Assembly (NCBI GenBank): GCA_934635545.1
Contig: CAKTZN010000130.1
Span: 1 to 5,362, forward strand
Source of the DNA: an uncultured Oscillospiraceae bacterium
Lineage (GTDB): Bacteria > Bacillota > Clostridia > Oscillospirales > Oscillospiraceae
DNA: 5,362 nucleotides
Reading direction: 5' to 3'
Shown: one piece after another, positions 1-5,362 of the stretch
Numbering within the stretch: position 1 is the first letter of the stretch
Layout: every line of letters begins with the position of its first letter
Made by a program: the position numbers and the translations under genes
The notes under the pieces: model-generated
The model's database searches: none
Told to the model about the DNA's origin: nothing
Seen by the model: the letters and a program-made list of their open reading frames with translations, nothing else

Positions 1-1992
1 TACGATATGCTCAACTACCTGCCCGACGACATGGACACCGTCATCGGCCAGGACACCCTGAAGGAGGACTTCGGCAAGGGCGCCTTCTCCTTCATCATCG
101 TGGAGGACATGCCCGCCAAAGACGTGGCTGCCCTGAAGGAGAAGATCGAGGCCGTGGACCATGTGGACACCGTGCTGTGGTACGACTCCCTGGCCGACCT
201 GTCGGTGCCCATGGAGCTGCTGCCCGACAAGCTGTACGACGCCTTCAACCAGGGGAACGCCACCATGATGGCGGTGTTCTTCGACTCCGCCACCAGCGAG
301 GATGTGACCATGGACGCCATCCGTGACATCCGCGCCATCGCCGGAAAGCAGTGCTTCGTCTCCGGCATGTCGGCGCTGGTCACCGACCTGAAAGACCTGT
401 GTGAGCAGGAGGAGCCCATCTATGTGGCGCTGGCCGTGGCCTGCGCCTGCGCCGCCATGATGCTTCTGCTGGACGGCTGGCTGGTGCCCTTCGTGTTCCT
501 GGCCAGCATCGGCATGTGCATCGTGTTCAATCTGGGCAGCAACTACTTCTTCGGTGAGATCTCCTATATCACCAAGGCCCTGTCCGCCGTGCTGCAACTG
601 GCCGTCACCATGGACTACTCCATCTTCCTGTGGCACAGCTATAACGAGCAGCTCCGGCAGAACACCGACCATAACGAGGCCATGGCCGTGGCCATCCACG
701 AGACCTTCGCCTCGGTGCTGGGCAGCTCCATCACCACGGTGGCGGGCTTCATCGCCCTGTGCTTCATGACCTTCACCCTGGGCCGCGACCTGGGCATCGT
801 CATGGCCAAGGGCGTGCTGCTGGGCGTCATCGGCTGCGTCACCATCCTGCCCAGCATGATACTGCTGCTGGATAAGCCCCTGCAAAAGACCCGGCACAAG
901 TCCCTGATCCCCGACATGGGCGGCTTTGCCAAGGGCGTGTGCAAGCACTTCCCCGTGTTTCTCGTCATCTTCGCCCTGCTGATCGCCCCGGCCTACTACG
1001 GCTACGACAAGACCAACGACGAGGTCTATTACGACATGGGCCAGTGTCTGCCGGAGGACATCGACTACGTCATCGCCAACTCCAAGCTGGCGGAGGACTT
1101 CGACATCTCCTCCACCCACATGCTGCTGGTGGACGCCAGCCTTCCCACACGGGACGTGCGGGACATGATCGACGAGATGGAGCAGGTGGACGGCGTGAAA
1201 TACGTCCTCAGTCTGGAGAGCGTGGTGGGCCCGCTGGTGCCGGAGGACATCCTGCCGGATTCCGTCCGGTCTCTCCTGAACGACGGCCAGTGGGAGCTGA
1301 TGCTGATCAACTCGGAGTACAAGGTGGCCAGCGACGCCGTCAGCGACCAGTTGGACAGCCTGAACGCCATCCTGAAAAAGTATGACGACACCGGCATGCT
1401 GATCGGCGAAGCCCCCTGCATGAAGGACATGATCGACACCACCGATCACGACTTCCAGGTGGTCAACGCCGTGTCCATTGTGGCCATCTTCGTCATCATC
1501 GCCCTGGTGGAAAAGAGCATCTCCCTCCCCTTCGTGCTGATCGCCGTCATCGAGCTGGCGGTGTTCATCAATCTGGGCCTGCCCCACTACCTGGGCCAGT
1601 CCCTGCCCTTCATCGCCCCCATCTGCATCAGTACCATCCAGTTGGGCGCCACGGTGGACTACGCCATTCTGATGACCACCCGCTACAAGTCCGAGCGTCT
1701 GAACGGCAATGAGCGCAAGACCGCCGTGTACACCGCCCTGCGGACCTCCGCCCCCTCCGTCATCGTCAGTGGTCTGGGCCTGTTCGCCGCCACCTTCGGC
1801 GTGGCCGTGTACTCCAACATTGATATCGTGGGCTCCATGTGCATGCTGATGGCCCGCGGCGCGATCATCAGCGTGCTGCTGGTGCTGCTGGTGCTGCCCG
1901 CGCTGCTGATCCTGTGCGACGGCATCATCTGCAGGACCACCAAGGGCATGACCCATCTTTCCCGCAACAAGAATCAGGAGGTAAGCTTATGA
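1..1992 (+). CDS. MMPL-family (RND superfamily) membrane exporter, 5' partial
   Basis: This is a multi-pass inner-membrane transporter of the MMPL/YdfJ type, a family that moves lipids or hydrophobic compounds using proton motive force. The frame is open from base 1. The first ATG (base 7) already lies in the first extracytoplasmic domain, so TM1 and the true start are upstream. Numbering from the first codon, I see: extracytoplasmic domain 1 (about 1-140), TM2-TM6 (about 141-160, 162-183, 191-212, 237-256, 265-290), a basic cytoplasmic linker, TM7 (317-335), extracytoplasmic domain 2 (336-486), TM8-TM12 (487-504, 509-528, 538-558, 586-605, 614-640) and a short polar tail. TM4 has TMDYSIF (D205-Y206) and TM10 has TVDYAIL (D553-Y554). 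Such Asp-Tyr pairs form the proton relay in characterised MMPL proteins. The halves are an internal duplication: YDMLNYLPDDMD at residue 1 matches YDMGQCLPEDID at 344. The next gene overlaps it by 4 bases. The family call is firm; the substrate is unknown. Confidence 0.93.
   Translation, partial: YDMLNYLPDDMDTVIGQDTLKEDFGKGAFSFIIVEDMPAKDVAALKEKIEAVDHVDTVLWYDSLADLSVPMELLPDKLYDAFNQGNATMMAVFFDSATSEDVTMDAIRDIRAIAGKQCFVSGMSALVTDLKDLCEQEEPIYVALAVACACAAMMLLLDGWLVPFVFLASIGMCIVFNLGSNYFFGEISYITKALSAVLQLAVTMDYSIFLWHSYNEQLRQNTDHNEAMAVAIHETFASVLGSSITTVAGFIALCFMTFTLGRDLGIVMAKGVLLGVIGCVTILPSMILLLDKPLQKTRHKSLIPDMGGFAKGVCKHFPVFLVIFALLIAPAYYGYDKTNDEVYYDMGQCLPEDIDYVIANSKLAEDFDISSTHMLLVDASLPTRDVRDMIDEMEQVDGVKYVLSLESVVGPLVPEDILPDSVRSLLNDGQWELMLINSEYKVASDAVSDQLDSLNAILKKYDDTGMLIGEAPCMKDMIDTTDHDFQVVNAVSIVAIFVIIALVEKSISLPFVLIAVIELAVFINLGLPHYLGQSLPFIAPICISTIQLGATVDYAILMTTRYKSERLNGNERKTAVYTALRTSAPSVIVSGLGLFAATFGVAVYSNIDIVGSMCMLMARGAIISVLLVLLVLPALLILCDGIICRTTKGMTHLSRNKNQEVSL
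1976..1981 (+). promoter_or_regulatory. Ribosome binding site of the exported heptad-repeat protein
   Basis: AGGAGG sits in the last codons of the exporter gene, 7 bases before the ATG at 1989. It decides the start of the second gene: the same frame is open back to an ATG at 1839, but only the ATG at 1989 has this site and is followed by a signal peptide. The ATGA overlap of start and stop (1989-1992) implies translational coupling. Confidence 0.9.
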
Positions 1993-2069
1993 AAAAGAAA
2001 AATCAGATCATCGCCGCGGCGCTGTCTGTGGCCCTGATCGGCAGTCTGGCAGGCGTCACCGCCTTTGCC
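1989..2069 (+). other. Signal peptide of the exported partner
   Basis: Residues 1-27 have a basic start (MKKK), a hydrophobic core (IIAAALSVALIGSLAGV) and an A-F-A motif before A28, which fits signal peptidase I. There is no cysteine at the cleavage point, so it is not a lipoprotein. The polar, Asn/Gln- and Thr/Ala-rich stretch that follows looks like a flexible spacer. Confidence 0.85.
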
Positions 2070-3947
2070 GCCAACAATAACCAGCAAAGCGATACCGCTG
2101 ATACCGCCCAGGCGGAGACCACCGCCGCCACCGTCTCCGCCTCCGCCTCCTCCGGCAGCAGCGAGACCGTATACGTCATCGCCAACACCGACGGCAGCGC
2201 CAAAAAGGTCATCGTCAGCCAGAAGTACGGCAGCGATGATGCCGACGCCGCCCAGAAGGCCAAGTCCTCCCTGACCGACGCCCAGAACGTGAAGGACGAC
2301 ACCTGCTGGCAGGGCACCACCGACAAGGCGCTGCCCGTCACCACCGCCATCACCTATACCCTGGACGGCAAGGCCATCTCCGCCGATGACCTGGCAGGCA
2401 AGAGCGGCCATGTGACCATCCGCTTTGACTACACCAACACCCAGTATGAGACCAGAAACATCAACGGTAAGTCCCAGAAGATCTATGTCCCCTTCGCCGC
2501 CCTGACCGGCACGCTGCTGGACAGCGACCGCTTCACCAACGTGTCCGTCACCAACGGCAAGCTGGTGGACGACGGCGACCACACTGTGGTGGTGGGCATG
2601 GCCTTCCCCGGTCTGCAGGAGAGCCTGGATCTGGACAGCGACACGCTGGAGCTGCCCGCCTATGTGGAGATCAGCGCCGACGTGACGGACTTCGCCCTGG
2701 ATACCACGCTGACGGTGGTGACCAACTCCGTGTTCAGCGACGCCGATGAGGACGCACTGGACGACAGCGCCCTGGGCGATCTGTCCGGCGACATGGACAA
2801 GCTGACCGACGCCATGACCCAACTGATGGACGGCTCCGGTGAGCTGTATGACGGGCTGGACACCCTGCTGAGCAGCTCCTATGAGCTGTCCGACGGCGTG
2901 GGGAAGCTGACCAGCGGTCTCCAGACGCTGGACAGCAACAGCGCCCAGTTGAACGCGGGCGCCGAGACGGTGTTCAACACCCTGCTGGACACCGCCAACA
3001 CCCAGCTCCAGGCCAACGAGAGCCTGAAGGAGGCGGGCATCACCATCCCCACCCTGACCATCGCCAACTATGCCGACACCCTCAATGGCGTCATCGCCTC
3101 CCTTGACCCGGAAAGCGTCATCGCCCAGGCGGAGCAGGTGGCCCTTGAGAAGGTCACCGCCGCCGTCCGCGCCCAGGAGGATACCGTCCGCGCCGGTGTC
3201 ACGCAGGCCGTACAGCAGCAGGTCACCGCCCAGGTGACAGAGGCCGTCACCGCCCAGGTGCAGGCCAAGGTGCTTGCCGGTGTGCTGACGGCCTCCGGCA
3301 TGACCCAGGAGCAGTACGACGCCCTGCCGGAGGACAGCGAGGCCAAGGCGAGCATCGACGCCGCCGTGGCCGCCCAGATGCAGAGCGACGCCGTGCAGCA
3401 GCAGATCAGCGCCGCCGTGGCGGAGAATGTGACCGCCCAGATGGCCTCCGATGACGTGAAGGCCCTCATCGACCAGAACACCGAGGCCCAGATTACCCTG
3501 CTGATCCAGCAGAACATGAACTCCGATGAGGTAAAGGCCCAGATCAACGCCGCCGCAGCCCAGGCCAGCGAGGGCGCCCAGCAACTTCTGGCCCTGCGGC
3601 AGCAACTGGACAGCTACAACACCTTCTACACCGGTCTGCGGGCCTACACCGCCGGTGTGGGCGAGGCCAAGGACGGCGCGGTCAAGCTGAACGGCAGCAT
3701 GCCCGAGCTGATCGACGGCGTGAAGAAGCTCCGGGACGGTTCCGGTGAGCTGCGCGACGGCCTGAAGGAGCTGAACGACCAGGCCATCCAGAAGCTGGTG
3801 GACGCCCTGGACGGCGACCTGGGCCAGGTGAGCGACCGCCTGCAGGCGGTGCTGGATGTGTCCCGGGACTATCAGGGCTTCACCATGAACAGCGACGGCG
3901 GCGTGAAGTTCATCTTCCGCACCGAGGCCGTTGAGGCCGCCGAATAA
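1989..3947 (+). CDS. Exported YhgE/Pip-like protein with LxxG heptad repeats, likely partner of the MMPL exporter
   Basis: A 652-residue exported protein, made from an ATG that overlaps the exporter's stop. Order of parts: signal peptide (1-27, MKKK then a hydrophobic stretch ending AFA); Ala/Ser/Thr-rich spacer (28-57); a beta-rich region (58-264) starting ETVYVIANTDGSAKKVIVS and including GKSGHVTIRFDYTN and AFPGLQESLDLDSD; nine heptads with Leu first (265-327); a helical Val/Ala/Gln-rich middle (328-559); six more heptads (560-601); and a C-terminal segment ending VKFIFRTEAVEAAE. The heptads match the X-X-X-Leu-X-X-Gly repeats of YhgE/Pip, EsaA/YueB-like and some MMPL proteins. Unlike YhgE/Pip proteins it has no C-terminal membrane segments, no lipobox and no LPxTG motif, so it should be secreted or held by an uncleaved signal anchor. 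From memory, similar proteins sit beside MMPL genes in many Clostridia, usually as hypothetical proteins. A role as an extracellular extension of the exporter is inferred. It has one visible cysteine (C106). Confidence 0.85.
   Translation: MKKKNQIIAAALSVALIGSLAGVTAFAANNNQQSDTADTAQAETTAATVSASASSGSSETVYVIANTDGSAKKVIVSQKYGSDDADAAQKAKSSLTDAQNVKDDTCWQGTTDKALPVTTAITYTLDGKAISADDLAGKSGHVTIRFDYTNTQYETRNINGKSQKIYVPFAALTGTLLDSDRFTNVSVTNGKLVDDGDHTVVVGMAFPGLQESLDLDSDTLELPAYVEISADVTDFALDTTLTVVTNSVFSDADEDALDDSALGDLSGDMDKLTDAMTQLMDGSGELYDGLDTLLSSSYELSDGVGKLTSGLQTLDSNSAQLNAGAETVFNTLLDTANTQLQANESLKEAGITIPTLTIANYADTLNGVIASLDPESVIAQAEQVALEKVTAAVRAQEDTVRAGVTQAVQQQVTAQVTEAVTAQVQAKVLAGVLTASGMTQEQYDALPEDSEAKASIDAAVAAQMQSDAVQQQISAAVAENVTAQMASDDVKALIDQNTEAQITLLIQQNMNSDEVKAQINAAAAQASEGAQQLLALRQQLDSYNTFYTGLRAYTAGVGEAKDGAVKLNGSMPELIDGVKKLRDGSGELRDGLKELNDQAIQKLVDALDGDLGQVSDRLQAVLDVSRDYQGFTMNSDGGVKFIFRTEAVEAAE
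2781..2969 (+). repeat. First LxxG heptad arm (nine repeats, residues 265-327)
   Basis: Nine consecutive seven-residue units each begin with Leu: LSGDMDK, LTDAMTQ, LMDGSGE, LYDGLDT, LLSSSYE, LSDGVGK, LTSGLQT, LDSNSAQ, LNAGAET. Five have Gly at position 4 and none breaks the register. This is the repeat type known from YhgE/Pip-like and MMPL-inserted domains. A helical or coiled-coil arm is the likely fold. Confidence 0.85.
3186..3284 (+). repeat. Strict four-residue valine repeat (residues 400-432)
   Basis: Valine occurs at 400, 404, 408, 412, 416, 420, 424, 428 and 432 without a break, with Ala/Gln/Thr-rich triplets between (RAG, TQA, QQQ, TAQ, TEA, TAQ, QAK, LAG). At DNA level a 15-base direct repeat, GTCACCGCCCAGGTG, occurs at 3222-3236 and 3246-3260. 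This suggests growth by short tandem duplication. The segment is probably helical; its role is unknown. Confidence 0.75.
3375..3545 (+). repeat. Three M-x-S-D-x-V repeats (residues 463-519)
   Basis: Three related 11-residue units occur: QMQSDAVQQQI (463-473), QMASDDVKALI (484-494) and NMNSDEVKAQI (509-519), with offsets of 21 and 25 residues. Shared positions are Met, Ser, Asp, Val and Ile. Linkers between them are Ala/Gln/Thr-rich and look helical. They are diverged tandem copies within the middle domain between the two heptad arms. Confidence 0.7.
3666..3791 (+). repeat. Second LxxG heptad arm (six repeats, residues 560-601)
   Basis: Six units keep a seven-residue register: AKDGAVK, LNGSMPE, LIDGVKK, LRDGSGE, LRDGLKE, LNDQAIQ. 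LRDGSGE-LRDGLKE closely mirrors LMDGSGE-LYDGLDT of the first arm. The pairing of arms either side of the helical middle suggests they pack against each other. Confidence 0.82.
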
Positions 3948-3959
3948 CCCCGTTTATGA

Positions 3960-3984
3960 GGTACATAAAGGCCGTTAATGTACC
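3960..3984. repeat. Inverted repeat GGTACAT-11-ATGTACC in the convergent gap
   Basis: A perfect 7-base inverted repeat (3960-3966 and 3978-3984) flanks an 11-base spacer. Inside the spacer, two more pairs (3968-3969 with 3975-3976) can form after one mismatch. It starts 12 bases after the stop codon of the exported protein and ends 11 bases before the terminator. No T-tract follows on either strand, so it is not itself an intrinsic terminator. It could be a 3'-end RNA hairpin or a protein site, or be chance. Confidence 0.5.
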
Positions 3985-3995
3985 AAAAACGCACC

Positions 3996-4025
3996 AAAAA
4001 AGGCACCCCTTCGGGTGCCTTTTTT
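3996..4025. terminator. Bidirectional intrinsic terminator between convergent genes
   Basis: The 8-bp perfect stem AGGCACCC/GGGTGCCT (4001-4008 with 4013-4020) closes a CTTC loop. A-tract 3996-4001 and T-tract 4020-4025 flank it symmetrically. Each strand therefore gives a GC-rich hairpin followed by a U-run, and the A/T tracts can extend the stem. It lies 48 bases after the exporter-partner operon and 15 bases past the end of the opposing kinase gene, so it can end both transcripts. Confidence 0.93.
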
Positions 4026-4040
4026 GCGGCTTCTTTACGC

Positions 4041-5362
4041 TTATTCCTCGTTCTGCTCCAGGGGCAGGGTCACGCGGATGGTGGTTCCCTTGCCGGGGGT
4101 GCTGTCCAGATGGATGCCGCCGCCCAGATCCTGCACCGCGTGCTTGACGATGGACAGCCCCAGGCCGGTGCCGCCGCTCTGGCGGGAATGGCTCTTGTCC
4201 ACCCGGTAGAACCGCTCGAACACCCGGCTCTGGTGCTCCTGGGGGATGCCGATGCCGGTGTCCGCCACGGTCAGGGCCGCGCTCTCGCCCCAGCGGTTCA
4301 CGTCCACGGTGACGCTGCCGCCGGTGACGTTGTACTTGATGGCGTTGTCGCAGAGGTTATAGAGGATCTCCGACAGCAGCCGCCGGGCGCTGCGGACGGT
4401 GACGGGCGTGCCGGTGACGGACACGGTCACATCCTTGGCGGCAGCGGCGTCACGGAGAGAGGCGGCCGTCTCCTCCGCCAGGGACAGCAGCTCCACGTTC
4501 TCCGTGGGCAGCGACGCCCCCTCGTCCAACTGGGACAGGCGGATGATATCCTCGATGAGGGTCACAAGGCGGGCGGCCTCGTGATGGATGCGGCTGATGA
4601 ACTGGGGCATATCCTCCGGCTTCACCAGGCCGTTCTCCATCAGCTCCGCGCTGCCCATGATGGATTGCAGCGGGGTTTTCAGCTCGTGGGACACGTTGGC
4701 GGTGAACTCCCGGCGGTTGCGCTGGGCCAGCGCCTGCTCCGTCACGTCGAAGGCCAGCACCACCGCGCCGGTGACGTCGCCCTCGGCGCTGATGCGGCTG
4801 ATATCCAGCTGATACTCCCGGCCGTCCCGCTCCGTGTGGATCTCGCTGTGGCCCTGGGCCATGGCGGCCTCCAGCGCGTGGCTCACCTCAGTGCTGCGCT
4901 CGATGGTCAGGAAGTCCTGACCCAGGCAGGCGGCGTCGGTGTGGAACAGACCGCGGGCCGCGGGGTTGATGCTGAGGATCGCGCCCGCTTCGTTCAGCAG
5001 CACAAGGCCCTCCTTCATGCTGCCGGTGATCTGGTCGAACTCATCCTGCTTGCGCCGCAGCTCCTGCACCTGCGCGTCGATCTGGCGGCGCTGCTGGTTG
5101 ATGCGGCCCAGCAGGGGAGACAGCTCCTCATAGGTGTCGTTCTCCAGCGGGTGTTCCAGATCCAGCTCGTTCAGGGGCTTTACGATATGCTGGGCCAGAC
5201 GCCGCGCCAGCAGTGCCGACAGGGCCAGCGCCGCCACCAGCACCACCAGGAAGGGCTGGAGCATGCCCAGCACCAGCACGCCCGCCGTGGCGCGGCTGAT
5301 GGAGATACGCAGCACGGTGCCGTCATCCAGGCGCTTCGCCTGATAAATGGTCTTTTCCAGCA
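4041..5362 (-). CDS. PhoR/WalK-type sensor histidine kinase, 5' partial
   Basis: A membrane sensor kinase that autophosphorylates on His and passes the phosphate to a response regulator not in this window. The frame is open to the right edge. A GTG at 5315 could be read as a start, but the 15 codons before it (LEKTIYQAKRLDDGT) look like the end of an extracytoplasmic sensor domain, so the gene continues beyond the window. Numbering from the first full codon (5360): sensor-domain end (1-24), a membrane segment (about 27-52), a HAMP-like linker with IVKPLNEL and a coiled stretch (53-108), a PAS domain (about 110-209, SMKEGLVLLNEAGAILSIN), HisKA with NVSHELKTPL (phospho-acceptor H225, bases 4686-4688) and HATPase_c with N-box CDNAIKYN (N339), G1 box DTGIGIP (D367), F-box FERFYRVD and G2 box GGTGLGLS. 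All catalytic boxes are intact, and E226 and T229 match the phosphatase motif, so it may be bifunctional. Signal and target are unknown; phosphate control is only one possibility. Confidence 0.94.
   Translation of the reverse strand, partial: LEKTIYQAKRLDDGTVLRISISRATAGVLVLGMLQPFLVVLVAALALSALLARRLAQHIVKPLNELDLEHPLENDTYEELSPLLGRINQQRRQIDAQVQELRRKQDEFDQITGSMKEGLVLLNEAGAILSINPAARGLFHTDAACLGQDFLTIERSTEVSHALEAAMAQGHSEIHTERDGREYQLDISRISAEGDVTGAVVLAFDVTEQALAQRNRREFTANVSHELKTPLQSIMGSAELMENGLVKPEDMPQFISRIHHEAARLVTLIEDIIRLSQLDEGASLPTENVELLSLAEETAASLRDAAAAKDVTVSVTGTPVTVRSARRLLSEILYNLCDNAIKYNVTGGSVTVDVNRWGESAALTVADTGIGIPQEHQSRVFERFYRVDKSHSRQSGGTGLGLSIVKHAVQDLGGGIHLDSTPGKGTTIRVTLPLEQNEE

Noticed and set aside
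7..9. ATG at 7 as the true start of the exporter
   Set aside because: The frame is open before it, no ribosome binding site can be seen, and starting there would remove TM1, which every full-length MMPL protein has.
1839..1988. A 50-residue N-terminal extension of the exported protein from the ATG at 1839
   Set aside because: It lies inside the exporter gene in another frame, is Arg/Ala/His-rich, and would bury the signal peptide. The AGGAGG and ATGA overlap at 1989 fix the start.
3222..3260. 15-base direct repeat as a possible mobile-element or attachment site
   Set aside because: It is in frame and encodes two copies of the VTAQV unit, so the protein repeat explains it.
1974..3605. A 543-codon open frame on the - strand, antisense to the exported protein gene
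   Set aside because: Its product is a low-complexity Gly/Leu/Val/His-rich string with no domain. It mirrors the codon bias of the well-supported + strand gene, which has a ribosome binding site and signal peptide. Long antisense frames are expected in GC-rich genes of this kind.
3956..4209. Small + strand open frames over the convergent gap and the kinase end
   Set aside because: They run through the terminator hairpin, have no ribosome binding site, and overlap a well-supported kinase gene on the other strand.
5313..5315. GTG at 5315 as the start of the kinase
   Set aside because: The upstream codons read as a typical sensor-domain end before the second membrane segment, and the first membrane segment would be missing.

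Overview
The window looks like chromosomal DNA from a GC-rich member of the Bacillota, most plausibly a gut-type Clostridia near Oscillospiraceae (Flavonifractor, Oscillibacter and relatives). This is inferred from three things: strong G/C preference at third codon positions, an actinobacteria-like MMPL exporter paired with a Gram-positive heptad-repeat surface protein, and a PhoR-type kinase with one PAS domain. Taxonomy was not tested by any search. No tRNA, rRNA, CRISPR array, insertion sequence or phage gene is visible.

Layout. (1) Positions 1-1992, + strand: a 5'-truncated gene for an MMPL/RND-superfamily membrane exporter. TM1 lies upstream of the window; TM2-TM12 and both extracytoplasmic domains are present. 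(2) Positions 1989-3947, + strand: a 652-residue exported protein. It has a signal peptide, a beta-rich N-terminal region, two arms of 'LxxG' heptads of the YhgE/Pip type, and a helical Val/Ala/Gln-rich middle between the arms. Its ATG overlaps the exporter's stop codon (ATGA) and has an AGGAGG ribosome binding site inside the exporter gene, so the two genes are translationally coupled. (3) Positions 3948-4040: a 93-base convergent gap with a GGTACAT/ATGTACC inverted repeat and a strong, nearly symmetrical hairpin terminator. (4) Positions 4041-5362, - strand: a sensor histidine kinase of PhoR/WalK architecture, truncated at its N-terminus by the window edge.

How they may work together. The first two genes form one transcription and translation unit. 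The exporter probably uses proton motive force through paired Asp-Tyr motifs in TM4 and TM10. The secreted partner resembles the heptad-repeat extracytoplasmic domain that some Firmicutes carry as an insertion in MMPL or YhgE proteins, so it is best read as a detached extracellular module of the exporter. Its substrate cannot be read from the sequence. The kinase is convergent and is separated by the terminator; nothing in the window links it functionally to the exporter.

The most unusual signals are inside the exported partner: nine valines spaced exactly four residues apart, and three short M-x-S-D-x-V repeats, both lying between the heptad arms. I see no clear evidence of a wholly new system.
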